This document shows, in pieces, positions 28,428 through 36,640 of a stretch of 64,000 nucleotides of DNA. The DNA is taken from assembly GCA_002798295.1 (NCBI GenBank), contig NWQT01000009.1:1-64000 (forward strand). Reading direction: 5' to 3'. The translations under genes were made by a program, and so were the position numbers. This DNA is from Lysobacteraceae bacterium NML07-0707. GTDB lineage: Bacteria > Pseudomonadota > Gammaproteobacteria > Xanthomonadales > Xanthomonadaceae. The notes under the pieces were generated by a model. The model was not told the origin of the DNA, did no database searches, and worked only from the letters and a program-made list of their open reading frames with translations. How positions within the stretch are numbered: position 1 is the first letter of the stretch; each line of letters starts with the position of its first letter.

Positions 28428-29135
28428 TCAGGGCTCCATTGAAATTTCGGGGCTATTGCCGGTAGTGATTTCTTCAACCAATGGACGCAATGCGACTGAG
28501 TGCAGGCCATCAATATGCTCAAACAGGTTGGGCGGGAGTCTCTGACCCATTGGGTTGAGAATGAAATCAATGCCTTCACGGCGGGCAAGCTTGGCGGCCG
28601 GAACAAAGTCGGAGTCCCCAGCAATCAGGACAATTTGGTCAACCAGCTTTTTGTAGGCAAGAGCGGCGATATCCAAGCCAATTTTCATGTCCACGGCTTT
28701 TTGTTTCAGTCCTAGTCGGAAGTGTTCGTCTTCCAGTTGGTGCAATTCCATTTTACGGTTACGCAGTTGTTCCAATGCCTCTGGTTTCAGTTCCCAATCT
28801 GCGTGGAGAGAAAGTTCGCCAAGTCGCAGAGCCAGCTTGCGTTGTTTGCGCAGTGACTGGTGCAAGTGGTTGCGAAAGATGGCCTGCTCTGACCTGGAAA
28901 AATCCACGGATTTACCGCTAACAGGCCAGTGCATCTTTTTGCTGAACGGTGGGCAATCGTAGAAATAGATGCGGTAGAGAGCGGCTGGTTTGCGTTTGGC
29001 GCGTTTGAGATGCTCAACAGCCATTGAAAAGACGGCTTTGGCAACCACCTCGGCATTGCGGCTGTCGTAGTCCGGAAAGCTGTGTTTGAAGCGCTTTAGA
29101 AAATACGCTCCATCAATCATGATGGCCGTGGACAT
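28428..29135 (-). CDS. NYN-domain (PIN-like) putative RNase
   Basis: 235 residues. It starts [15 protein letters not shown] (Asp8) and carries YFYD (Asp60), [13 protein letters not shown] (Asp149, Asp155) and [15 protein letters not shown] (Asp174, Asp176): the acidic cluster expected of a metal-dependent PIN-like nuclease. NYN proteins act on RNA; some are linked to defence or mobile DNA. About 35 inserted residues between Asp60 and Asp149 form a basic, probably helical region ([19 protein letters not shown]). It sits 1 nt before prmA inside the accC-prmA-fis cluster, where it is not usual. Confidence 0.87.
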   Translation of the reverse strand: MSTAIMIDGAYFLKRFKHSFPDYDSRNAEVVAKAVFSMAVEHLKRAKRKPAALYRIYFYDCPPFSKKMHWPVSGKSVDFSRSEQAIFRNHLHQSLRKQRKLALRLGELSLHADWELKPEALEQLRNRKMELHQLEDEHFRLGLKQKAVDMKIGLDIAALAYKKLVDQIVLIAGDSDFVPAAKLARREGIDFILNPMGQRLPPNLFEHIDGLHSVALRPLVEEITTGNSPEISMEP

Positions 29136-29256
29136 GTAGGGCTCCTGAAAAACAAAGCCCCCGGGCTCGGCTTCCGATGAATAAACGCATGAGCGTATCG
29201 AAAGCGTACTGCCGGGGGCGGGATGCCGAAAATGCTAAATGGGCTTGACTGGCAAG
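29136..29256. other. Spacer with GC-rich inverted repeat upstream of the NYN gene
   Basis: gcccccgg near 29158 and ccgggggc near 29213 are inverted copies about 45 nt apart. They lie just upstream of the NYN start on the minus strand, so could be a terminator for the upstream gene or a regulatory leader. No T-run supports termination. Confidence 0.35.
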
Positions 29257-29924
29257 TCAAGCCGGGGTGTCTGTGGCGGGTGCTTCGTTCAGCCAGTCCA
29301 GCGCAAGGGTGATGTTTTGCAGTAGGGCTTCTTGCCAGTCCTTGCGTTTTTCGCTGCCCAGCAGCAAGCGGCGGGATTGTTGCAGCCAGTGGCGGGCGGC
29401 ATCAGGCTGTCCGGCCTTCAGCAATAACAGGCCATAAAGCGCCTGTGAAGCGGCAAACGTATCGTGTTGGTCAGGCTGCGTCTGGCTCAGCCATTGGTTT
29501 TGGCGTTGCGCGTATTCGCTGGTGATGTCCTGCCAGCGTGTGAAGCGTGCAAACCAAGGGAGCGCCTGTTGCCGGTACAGCTGTGCCACGGCTTGGGCAC
29601 TGGTGCTCACTTGGGTGCGATTGCTGCAGCCAAAGCCGGTAGCGCCTGCGCTGTTGCGCAGGACTTGATGCAGCAGCACCGGCGCTTGCTGTAATGGCAG
29701 GGGGGCTGGCCGGGGTAAAGCGCAGTGGCCGCGATGCCGTAATACACGCTGAAAGCATCTTCGCCAGGGCAGCCGCCATGTAGCCAGAACACTTCATGCC
29801 AGCCCGCCGGGTGCAGTCGGGCAAAGCGGGTACTGCCAAAGGGTATATAGCCCAGTTGCTCGGCCAGCAGTCGGAAAGGGGCTTGGGCGACTCTTGAAAA
29901 GCGGCGGTAGTCGCGGGTATTCAT
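29257..29924 (-). pseudogene. Unknown gene split by one frameshift
   Basis: Two overlapping frames complete each other. From ATG 29924: NTRDYRRFSRVAQAPFRLLAEQLG, GWHEVFWLHGGCPGEDAFSVYYGI; then in the next frame LLHQVLRNSAGATGFGCSN ... WFARFTRWQDITSEY ... LYGLLLLKAGQPDAARHWLQQSRRLL to the stop at 29257. The shift falls at a run of six G (29700-29705); one more G would restore a single frame of about 222 codons. I do not recognise the family. The last part is helical and TPR-like. Sequencing error, decay or slippage are all possible. Confidence 0.65.
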
Positions 29925-29934
29925 GATGTTGGGC

Positions 29935-29960
29935 GCCGGGCATGGCTTTTCATGCCCGGC
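29935..29960 (-). terminator. Hairpin after accC
   Basis: Perfect 10-bp stem GCCGGGCATG/CATGCCCGGC with a 6-nt loop, 8 nt past the accC stop (29969). There is no T-run on the minus strand, so it may attenuate rather than end transcription. Confidence 0.5.
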
Positions 29961-29968
29961 TTGGGTGG

Positions 29969-31336
29969 TCAGCTCAGTTTCAACGAGCGCTCGCGGCTTT
30001 CGGCCAGGCGTTTTTCCAGATAGTGGATATTCTGCCCGCCTGCGGCGAAGCCGCCATCGGCCATGATGCGCTGTTGCAGCGGTACATTGGTCTTGATGCC
30101 ATCGACCACCATTTCCGAGAGCGCCACCCGCATGCGGGCGATGGCTTCGGCACGGGTGCTGCCGTGGACGATGAGTTTGCCAATCATCGAGTCGTAGTTC
30201 GGTGGTACCCGGTAACCCTCGTAGATATGGGTATCCACGCGCACGCCGGGGCCGCCCGGTGCGTGGAAATGGCTGATGAGGCCAGGGCAGGGGAAGAAGG
30301 TATCCGGGTCTTCGGCATTGATGCGGCATTCAATGGCATGGCCACGCAGCACGATGTCCTTTTGCTTGATGCTGAGTTTGCGACCGGCGGCAATCAGCAG
30401 CTGCTCGCGTACCAGGTCGATGCCGGTGACCATTTCCGTGACCGGGTGTTCCACCTGGATGCGGGTGTTCATCTCGATGAAGTAGAAGCGGCCGTTCTCG
30501 AACAGGAACTCGAATGTGCCCGCGCCACGGTAGCCGATGCGGATGCAAGCCTCCACGCAGACTTTGCCGATTTCATCGCGCAGCTCCGGGGTGATGCCCG
30601 GGGCGGGGGCTTCTTCCACCACTTTTTGGTGGCGGCGCTGCATCGAGCAGTCGCGCTCGCCGAGGTGGATGGCATTGCCCTGACCATCGGCCAGCACCTG
30701 GATTTCCACATGGCGCGGGTTTTCCAGGAATTTCTCCATGTACACCATGTCATTGCCAAAAGCGGCCTTGGCCTCGCTCTTGGTGGTGGCAATCGCGTTC
30801 AGCAGGGCGGCTTCTGAATGCACCACGCGCATGCCGCGACCGCCGCCACCGCCAGCGGCCTTGACGATGACCGGATAGCCGATTTCACGGGCGATTTTGA
30901 TATTGGTTTCGCCATCGTCGCCCAGCGGGCCGCCGGAGCCGGGGACGCAGGGCACGCCGGCGGCCTTCATGGCGCGGATCGCTTCCACCTTGTCGCCCAT
31001 CAGGCGGATGGTGTCGGCCTTGGGGCCGATGAAAACGAAGCCGGATTGCTCCACGCGCTCGGCAAAATCGGCGTTTTCGCTCAAGAAACCATAGCCCGGA
31101 TGGATGGCCTGGGCATCGGTGACTTCTGCCGCGGCGATGATCGCCGGCATGTTCAGATAGCTCTCGGGCGAGGGGGCCGGGCCGATGCAGATCGACTCAT
31201 CGGCCATCGCCACATGCTTGAGGTTGCGGTCGGCAGTGGAATGGACGGCCACGGTGCGGATGCCCAGTGACTGGCAGGCGCGCACGATGCGCAGTGCGAT
31301 TTCGCCCCGGTTGGCGATGACGACTTTTTCTAGCAT
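29969..31336 (-). CDS. accC: Acetyl-CoA carboxylase, biotin carboxylase subunit
   Basis: 455 residues from ATG 31336 ([17 protein letters not shown]); an ATG two codons upstream is also possible but the shorter form matches the family. ATP-grasp features: [16 protein letters not shown] (glycine-rich loop), [18 protein letters not shown] (Glu and Arg metal/bicarbonate site) and [10 protein letters not shown]. It carboxylates biotin on AccB using ATP and bicarbonate, the first step in fatty-acid synthesis. It lies 12 nt behind accB. Confidence 0.98.
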   Translation of the reverse strand: MLEKVVIANRGEIALRIVRACQSLGIRTVAVHSTADRNLKHVAMADESICIGPAPSPESYLNMPAIIAAAEVTDAQAIHPGYGFLSENADFAERVEQSGFVFIGPKADTIRLMGDKVEAIRAMKAAGVPCVPGSGGPLGDDGETNIKIAREIGYPVIVKAAGGGGGRGMRVVHSEAALLNAIATTKSEAKAAFGNDMVYMEKFLENPRHVEIQVLADGQGNAIHLGERDCSMQRRHQKVVEEAPAPGITPELRDEIGKVCVEACIRIGYRGAGTFEFLFENGRFYFIEMNTRIQVEHPVTEMVTGIDLVREQLLIAAGRKLSIKQKDIVLRGHAIECRINAEDPDTFFPCPGLISHFHAPGGPGVRVDTHIYEGYRVPPNYDSMIGKLIVHGSTRAEAIARMRVALSEMVVDGIKTNVPLQQRIMADGGFAAGGQNIHYLEKRLAESRERSLKLS

Positions 31337-31348
31337 CGGCATGGCGGC

Positions 31349-31825
31349 TTACCCGATGACGAACATCGGCTGGTCGAACTCCACCGGCTGGCCGCTTTCG
31401 CACTGGATGGCGAGCACGGTGCCGGAAACTTCGGCCTCGATGGGGTTGAACATCTTCATCGCTTCGATGATGCCGAGGGTATCGCCGACCTTGACGGTAT
31501 CGCCGACAGACACGAACGGCGGCTTGTCCGGAGCCGGGCTGGCATAGAAAGTGCCGACCATCGGCGCGCGCACCACCTGGCCTTCGGGGAGTTCCGGGCC
31601 GGTTTTGGGGCTGCCGCCGGTGGCCGCTTCCACCGGCGATTGCATCGGCATGCTGGGGGCGGGTGCCGCCACGGTGTGAACTGCCGGGGCAGCGGCCACG
31701 GCTGTGGCTACAAAATTGCCACCGCGTGAAAGCCGGACGGATTCCTCGCCTTCCTTGATTTCGATTTCGTTGAGGTTCGACTCTTCCAGAAGGTCGATGA
31801 GTTTTTTGATTTTGCGAAGATCCAT
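31349..31825 (-). CDS. accB: Acetyl-CoA carboxylase biotin carboxyl carrier protein
   Basis: 158 residues. The N-terminus [20 protein letters not shown] is typical. A Pro/Ala-rich linker (about 50-80) joins it to the biotinyl domain with [19 protein letters not shown] and [11 protein letters not shown]; the Lys of EAMKM is the biotin site. It is the first gene of accB-accC and follows aroQ by 29 nt. Confidence 0.98.
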   Translation of the reverse strand: MDLRKIKKLIDLLEESNLNEIEIKEGEESVRLSRGGNFVATAVAAAPAVHTVAAPAPSMPMQSPVEAATGGSPKTGPELPEGQVVRAPMVGTFYASPAPDKPPFVSVGDTVKVGDTLGIIEAMKMFNPIEAEVSGTVLAIQCESGQPVEFDQPMFVIG

Positions 31826-31854
31826 GGGGAGCCTCTTGGGACAGGAAAAGGAAG

Positions 31855-32304
31855 TTAGGGGCTGCGCGATTGCAGTGATGCAAGCGCCGCAGTCAGCGCA
31901 TAGCGATAGCTGGCCGCGCCGAAGCCGGCGATCACGCCCACGGCCAGGTCGCTGAAATAGCTGTGCTGACGGAACGGCTCGCGGGCGTGGACATTGGACA
32001 GGTGTACTTCGATAAACGGGATGGCGACCGCAGCCAGCGCATCGCGCAGTGCGATGGAGGTGTGGGTGAAGGCGGCCGGATTGATGAGGATGAAGCCGGT
32101 GCCATCATTGCGCGCGGCATGGATGCGCTCAATCAACACATGCTCGGCATTGGACTGCAATGTTTCAAGGGCGAAGCCGCAGGCCTTGGCCTGTGCGACA
32201 AGCGCGGTGTCAATCTCGGCTAATGAGGTATGACCGTAAACCCCGGGCTCGCGGCTGCCCAGCAGGTTCAGATTGGGGCCATGCAGCACGAGGATTTTCG
32301 GCAT
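31855..32304 (-). CDS. aroQ: Type II 3-dehydroquinate dehydratase
   Basis: 149 residues from ATG 32304 ([19 protein letters not shown]). Active-site features: GPNLNLLG with the flexible-loop Arg, REPGVYG (Tyr), [17 protein letters not shown] (Asn, His) and [19 protein letters not shown] (His, Arg). It makes 3-dehydroshikimate in the shikimate pathway. aroQ-accB-accC is a common order. Confidence 0.97.
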   Translation of the reverse strand: MPKILVLHGPNLNLLGSREPGVYGHTSLAEIDTALVAQAKACGFALETLQSNAEHVLIERIHAARNDGTGFILINPAAFTHTSIALRDALAAVAIPFIEVHLSNVHAREPFRQHSYFSDLAVGVIAGFGAASYRYALTAALASLQSRSP

Positions 32305-32416
32305 CTGCGACAGACAAGGTGAGTACAAGACAGGTGCGCAGTGTGCGGCAAAGCGATGTTGCTGTCCAGATCGCCGATGTTGACAGAAATTTAAAACAAA
32401 CGATTGAAATGGCCGC

Positions 32417-32443
32417 GTGCTGGCAAGATGCCCCTGCCAGCAC
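32417..32443. terminator. Hairpin downstream of the last roadblock gene
   Basis: Perfect 9-bp stem GTGCTGGCA/TGCCAGCAC with a 9-nt loop, 20 nt past the stop at 32463. No T-run follows on either strand, so it is a hairpin of uncertain function at the 3' end of the GTPase operon and just upstream of aroQ. Confidence 0.4.
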
Positions 32444-32462
32444 GGTTGTGACAGCGCCGGGG

Positions 32463-32825
32463 TCAGATCACCAGGTTCTTTTCCACATCGGCCGTTTTCA
32501 GGCGTGCCAGCGCCAGATTGGCCAAATCCTTGCGCAGCACCACGTACAGGAAGATGCCGTCGCGGTTGCGGCTGGGACGGATGACGTGATACTGGGTATC
32601 GAGGGTGATCAGGATGTCCTCGATTTTTTCCTTGATATTGAGCATGCCCATCATTTTGACCTTGGCGCGCACTACATCGGTGATGCTGGCGCCGGCCAGT
32701 TCGAAATCCATATCACTGCCACCACTCTTGTCGATCACCAGGCCGCTGTCCTGATCTACCAACGCTGCGGCGACGCAGCCTTCAATGTTCATGAGGGTAT
32801 TGAGCGATTCACGGATATTGCTCAT
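32463..32825 (-). CDS. Roadblock/LC7-like protein 3 of the GTPase operon
   Basis: 120 residues. The start [30 protein letters not shown] is the roadblock/LC7 opening (helix then the strand with GxxAAxLVDxDSG). The rest continues with a dimer-type helix ([15 protein letters not shown]) and the strands [17 protein letters not shown] and [10 protein letters not shown]. Roadblock proteins dimerise and act as GAPs or partners of small GTPases. It overlaps the ferredoxin-globin gene by 4 nt (ATGA), so the two are made together. No lipid or membrane signal. Confidence 0.82.
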   Translation of the reverse strand: MSNIRESLNTLMNIEGCVAAALVDQDSGLVIDKSGGSDMDFELAGASITDVVRAKVKMMGMLNIKEKIEDILITLDTQYHVIRPSRNRDGIFLYVVLRKDLANLALARLKTADVEKNLVI

Positions 32826-34438
32826 GGATGAGTGTCCTGGGGCTGTTTGGCTATAGTGGCTGATTGTGAAAAGGATGCGACATCAATGCCGGCACAGCGG
32901 GAGCAGTGCAGGGTGCCGACACGGTGGTGATAACGTGCAGGCTGGCCTGCCGGGATTTCCTCGCCGCAGGCATCGCAGATGGTGTCCATTTCCAGTACGC
33001 TGACTTCGTGGGTCTTGACCGGCTGCTCGACGCCTGCGGAAATCATGCCGCGTGGCGCGGATTTGACGATTTCCGAGCGGAACAGCTCGTTGATGGCCAT
33101 CCAGCGGCGGATCAGCGGGTCGGGAATGCCGAAGGCGCGAATGGCGCTTTCCAGCAGCGCCTCGTGGTGATCGAACATGTCGTTGGAGATCACCATCCAG
33201 TGATGGGTATTGTAGGGATTGCGGCCAAAGAAGCCGGTTTCGCGCCCGAACAGGCTGGCAAAAAACTCATATACCTTCTGCGCCACGAATTCTTTGGGAA
33301 TGCCGTGGAAATAGGGCGAAAGGCGCTCGTCCTCATACACCCTGTCGTAGAAATGCTTGAGGATTTGGCTGAGCTTTTCGCCGCGCCCCAGTGCTTCCCA
33401 CAGCTCCGGCTGCGGCTCGATGCTGGCGATTTTCTCGGCATCGCGTGGCGCGGGCGGATAGGCGCTTTCAAAAGGATCCACCAGGGTCAGGCGACGACGA
33501 GCGCCCTTGAGGGATGCCTGAAAGCGGGCATCTTCAACCATCAATGGGTTGCCGCACAGGAAAACGCCGTATTCGTCCAAATCGCCCAGGTCGCCGACAA
33601 AGGCCTGGGTGATGCGGCTTGCGCGCATGCCTTCAGGGGCTTCACCCTGGCTGATGCAGGCCTGATATTGGAATTGCGGATATTGCGCAGCCAGCTGGCG
33701 CATTTCATCCAGCAGGTACAGCTCACTGGCCTGACGCACGCCGTGGTAGAAATGAATCGGCTGGGCATGCCCCTGCATCAGCGCATCGCGGGCAATGGCC
33801 AGCAGTGCGCTGCCGCCAGTGCCCGTGGCCAGCATCAGCAAGGGGTGGCCGTGGTGGATATCCGGGGTGTAATGACAGCTGCCGGTCGGGCCGATGAGTC
33901 GCAGGCGCTCGCCAATGGCGGCTTCATCGCATAGCCAGCGGCTCATTTGCCCGTCGGGCAGGCGGCGCAGGTGTATACGGAAGAAAAAGTCACCATCGGC
34001 CTGGCTGGCAATCGAGTATTGCCTTGATAGCTCATCACTTGGGCGAATCAGGCGGACATGCTGGCCGGGGTGGAAGTCCAGCTGCCGCATCGGCGCGATT
34101 TGCAGCTCGAAAATATCGTCAGCCAGTTGCGTGCGGCCAATGATTTCGGCATCAATGGCCAGCGCTGTCATGTCGGCAGGCGCCAGCTGGATATCGCTCT
34201 TGGGGTAAGCCACGCAGCACAGGATGTGTCCGCTGCCGGTAATGCCCGCATCCACCTGGCGGCTGTGCTCCACCTCGCCCGACTCCAGCTTGGCGATGCA
34301 GGTGAGGCAGGAGCCCTTGCGGCAGGAATAGGGAACGTCCTGCCCCTGGCGCAGCAGGGCTTCGAGCACGCTCTCCTGCGGCTCAATGGCAAACGGCTGC
34401 CCCTGATAGTGGATTTTCGGGCTGGCGGGCGTAGTCAT
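32822..34438 (-). CDS. Ferredoxin / ferredoxin reductase / truncated globin / zinc-tail fusion
   Basis: 538 residues in four parts. 1-90: plant-type 2Fe-2S ferredoxin (Cys39, Cys44, Cys47 and Cys74 or 75). 95-325: FNR-like module with RQYSIAS (FAD, 139-145), LATGTGGSALLA (NAD(P), from 203) and VFLCGNP (292-298). 335-460: truncated globin with KHFYDRVYEDERLSPYF and THHWMVISNDMF, where His402 or His403 is the likely heme ligand. 470-538: CDACGEE and HCSRC, four Cys as CxxC-x20-CxxC (478, 481, 502, 505). Electron flow from NAD(P)H to the globin heme for O2 or NO chemistry is inferred. It lies 47 nt after the roadblock gene upstream and overlaps the one downstream. Confidence 0.87.
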   Translation of the reverse strand: MTTPASPKIHYQGQPFAIEPQESVLEALLRQGQDVPYSCRKGSCLTCIAKLESGEVEHSRQVDAGITGSGHILCCVAYPKSDIQLAPADMTALAIDAEIIGRTQLADDIFELQIAPMRQLDFHPGQHVRLIRPSDELSRQYSIASQADGDFFFRIHLRRLPDGQMSRWLCDEAAIGERLRLIGPTGSCHYTPDIHHGHPLLMLATGTGGSALLAIARDALMQGHAQPIHFYHGVRQASELYLLDEMRQLAAQYPQFQYQACISQGEAPEGMRASRITQAFVGDLGDLDEYGVFLCGNPLMVEDARFQASLKGARRRLTLVDPFESAYPPAPRDAEKIASIEPQPELWEALGRGEKLSQILKHFYDRVYEDERLSPYFHGIPKEFVAQKVYEFFASLFGRETGFFGRNPYNTHHWMVISNDMFDHHEALLESAIRAFGIPDPLIRRWMAINELFRSEIVKSAPRGMISAGVEQPVKTHEVSVLEMDTICDACGEEIPAGQPARYHHRVGTLHCSRCAGIDVASFSQSATIAKQPQDTHP

Positions 34439-34484
34439 GCAGGTGGCTTCCGAGAAGGACTCGTCGGTGGCTTCCGGGGTGGAA

Positions 34485-34892
34485 TCAGAATGAACTGCCG
34501 ATTTTCTGTGCAGCTGTCATGGTGCGTCCCAATACCATGCCAAGACGGGCATCACTATTGGTACGTACCGACAAAATCAGCATGCCATCGCTATTGGGAA
34601 TGGAGGCGATCAGCAATTTGCCTTCGGTGCCGGTCACCAGGACATGGTCAAGCACCCCGGCGCGCAGTTCGCGCAGGGCGGTGGCGCCCAAGGCATGCAG
34701 CGAACTGGTAATGGCCGCAAGTTTGCCGCCATCGAGCGGAATTTTGCTGCGCTCCATGAACGAGTGGCCATCGCGCAGCGCCAGCATCACGGCGGTGACG
34801 CCGTCACAATTGAGCAGCAGCTCATTGATGGCTTCGGTGCAGGTATTGCGGTCAATATGGGAAAGGTCAACGGCAGTCAGGCTGGTTTTCAT
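34485..34892 (-). CDS. Roadblock/LC7-like protein 2 of the GTPase operon
   Basis: 135 residues from ATG 34892 (MKTSLTAVDLSH), overlapping the GTPase stop by 4 nt. Core: CTEAINELLLNCDGVTAVMLALRDGHSF, IPLDGGKLAAITSSLHALGATALREL, HVLVTGTEGKLLIASIPNSDGMLILSV, the complete roadblock pattern seen in MglB-like and CvnB-like proteins. Being directly coupled to the GTPase, it is the best candidate for its GAP or cognate partner. Of the three roadblock proteins here it is the most typical. Confidence 0.87.
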   Translation of the reverse strand: MKTSLTAVDLSHIDRNTCTEAINELLLNCDGVTAVMLALRDGHSFMERSKIPLDGGKLAAITSSLHALGATALRELRAGVLDHVLVTGTEGKLLIASIPNSDGMLILSVRTNSDARLGMVLGRTMTAAQKIGSSF

Positions 34893-35458
34893 ATCCGGGT
34901 CGCCAAAGTGTCTTGTTCGAAACCGTATTGAAGCTGGGTAAACAGCAGGTGGAACAACAGCCCCATGTCCGTCATCTGGCGGATGTCCACATGCAGCAGT
35001 GGCACCGTCAGGCGATAAGTACGCATCAGGCGCTGGCATTCCAGCAGGGTGTTCTTGATGGAGGGCGAGTCTTTGTTGACCGCAACCACGCATGGCCCCT
35101 TGCGCAGCTCCACCGCATAGGCATCCAGGGTTTCCCTGAAACCTTCGAGGCCGTCGGGCGCGGCGGCATCTACCAGCACGATGGTGCCGAGCAGGCCTTC
35201 GCGGACGATGCTGTACATATAGCTAAAACGCGCCTGCCCAGGCAGGCCGTAGAGCAGCAGGCGGCCATCGTCCTTCAAGTCCATCTCGCCATAGTCGAAG
35301 GCGACCGTGGTGGTGGGCTTCATGTAGATCAGATCGTCAGTACTGGCAACGTCGGTATCGACCGGCGCGATATCGCTGAGCGCGCGGATACAGGTGGTTT
35401 TACCCACCCCCGGCGGGCCGATAAAGGCAATCTTGAAAGAGGGGCGATAAGGAATCAT
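34889..35458 (-). CDS. Small GTPase, CvnD/MglA-like
   Basis: 189 residues. G1 GPPGVGKTT (14-22), possible G2 around MKPTTTVAFDYGEM (46-59), G3-like LLYGLPGQARF (68-78; DxxG is replaced by YGLPG, as in CvnD-type and related proteins), G4 VVAVNKDSP (115-122). The family works as a nucleotide switch together with roadblock proteins. Overlaps of 4 nt on both sides (with the winged-helix gene before it and the roadblock gene after it) place it at the centre of the operon. Confidence 0.9.
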   Translation of the reverse strand: MIPYRPSFKIAFIGPPGVGKTTCIRALSDIAPVDTDVASTDDLIYMKPTTTVAFDYGEMDLKDDGRLLLYGLPGQARFSYMYSIVREGLLGTIVLVDAAAPDGLEGFRETLDAYAVELRKGPCVVAVNKDSPSIKNTLLECQRLMRTYRLTVPLLHVDIRQMTDMGLLFHLLFTQLQYGFEQDTLATRI

Positions 35459-36150
35459 GAGCCAAATCCAAGCAGTTTGCCCATTTTGGATGCCAGTTTG
35501 CGCCAGCCGCTGGGCGGTGCGGCCGGTTCGTCATCCCCCTGGCGGAAAGTCGCGGCCGGGGTATTGGGGTTGTTGGCACTGCGCTCGATGCTGCCGATTT
35601 CGGTCAGCTGGCGAACAATGCTGGAAACCTCGCTTTCGGAAAGCTCGGTGGCTTTGACAATCTGCGGGATGGAAGCGCGGTAACGGGAGAGGAAGGCCAG
35701 GACACGCCAGCTTTCCATCGACATTTGCTGAAAATCCAGCGGCCAGGAAAGCAATTGGTAATTCCATTCGAGTCCGCCCGGCGGATCTTCGGTTTTCTTT
35801 TCGGGCTTGTGGGTACCGGAGTGGCTGGCACCGGATTTGTCGGCGCCGGGGAATTTTTCAACGAAGTCGCTCACCACCGCCAGCATCGCCGATGGGCGGA
35901 TTGGGCGATGGATGGTGCCGGGGGCGTGCTCACGGGGTCTGATGGAGCAGCCTACGACATAAGCCCCCTCGGGCGGGGTGACAGGGGTTTCCGCGTCAAG
36001 ATTGACCAGATACAAATCGCCTTCCTGGTCTGGGCCGGCAATTTCGCAGCGTCCGGGCAAAAAATTGACCAGCAGTTTGAGCAGGCCACGTGCCGACTGT
36101 ACTTCATCGGGCGGGAAATTTAGGCAGACAATCACCAAGTGGCGATCCAT
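35455..36150 (-). CDS. Unknown protein with C-terminal winged-helix-like segment
   Basis: 231 residues. 1-95: an unrecognised alpha/beta domain (HLVIVCLNFPPDEVQSARGLL). 96-135: a Lys/Glu/Gly/Ser-rich linker. About 140-190: SWRVLAFLSRYRASIPQIVKATELSESEVSSIVRQLTEIGSIER, a helix-turn-helix plus wing pattern; shown here as segments SMESWRVLAFLSRY and LSESEVSSIVRQLTEIGS. The C-terminal tail is basic (GWRKLASKMGKLL). Actinobacterial conservons encode DUF742 proteins with a similar winged-helix-like end beside the GTPase, so an analogous adaptor role is inferred. Stop overlaps the GTPase start. Confidence 0.75.
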   Translation of the reverse strand: MDRHLVIVCLNFPPDEVQSARGLLKLLVNFLPGRCEIAGPDQEGDLYLVNLDAETPVTPPEGAYVVGCSIRPREHAPGTIHRPIRPSAMLAVVSDFVEKFPGADKSGASHSGTHKPEKKTEDPPGGLEWNYQLLSWPLDFQQMSMESWRVLAFLSRYRASIPQIVKATELSESEVSSIVRQLTEIGSIERSANNPNTPAATFRQGDDEPAAPPSGWRKLASKMGKLLGFGS

Positions 36151-36195
36151 GGGAACTCTCTTGACTTTGAAAACCCTTGCGGAAAAACGGTGACA

Positions 36196-36224
36196 GAGCC
36201 GGGGAGCTGATGCTCCCCGGGCTC
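36196..36224 (-). terminator. Hairpin inside the GTPase operon
   Basis: GAGCCGGGGAGC pairs with GCTCCCCGGGCTC (one bulge, TGAT loop), right after the stop of roadblock gene 1 (36230) and before the gene at 36150. On the minus strand a T-run (gtttttcc) follows about 10 nt later. It could set a lower level for the five downstream genes. Confidence 0.55.
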
Positions 36225-36229
36225 ATGGA

Positions 36230-36640
36230 TTACATGGCCGATTCAATGGCGTTCATGGCCGAGCGCGAGCGCACGATCACCATGCCGATATTGGCCGAGG
36301 CGCGGCAGACGAACACGGCGGCCTGGCCGGGGTGCTTCTTGGAGCGGATGAAGACGTGGATCAGGTTGGTGCTGAATACCACGATTTCCTTGAAGTAATG
36401 GTTGTTGGCATCACGGGTGGTAATACCGCGCGCCTTGTCGAACAGCTTTTCGATTTCCACCACGTTCTTGCCCTGGAACAGGTCGCCGGTTGCGGCGGCC
36501 ACCAGGTCAAGCACTTCGCTCGGGTGCGAGTCAACGGTCTTTACGCCAAGAAGCAGGCCGCTTTCCATGTCAACGTAGCCGGTGGCAACGCATTCGGGGA
36601 CATCAGCCTGGGCGGTGGCTAGGGCTTTATCGAGGGACAT
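36230..36640 (-). CDS. Roadblock/LC7-like protein 1 of the GTPase operon
   Basis: 136 residues. Pattern: ECVATGYVDMESGLLLGVKTV (strand-turn-strand with D-x-x-S-G), a helix VLDLVAAATGDLFQG, then strands FKEIVVFSTNLIHVFIRS and AAVFVCRASANIGMVIVRSR. It matches a roadblock-like fold although it is more divergent than protein 2 (34485). It overlaps the 3' end of the ABC-phosphatase gene by 14 nt. Function is inferred from its neighbours. Confidence 0.75.
   Translation of the reverse strand: MSLDKALATAQADVPECVATGYVDMESGLLLGVKTVDSHPSEVLDLVAAATGDLFQGKNVVEIEKLFDKARGITTRDANNHYFKEIVVFSTNLIHVFIRSKKHPGQAAVFVCRASANIGMVIVRSRSAMNAIESAM

Noticed and set aside
27503..28624. Longer prmA start upstream of 28426
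   Set aside because: The extra residues overlap the NYN gene and do not match the PrmA N-terminus.
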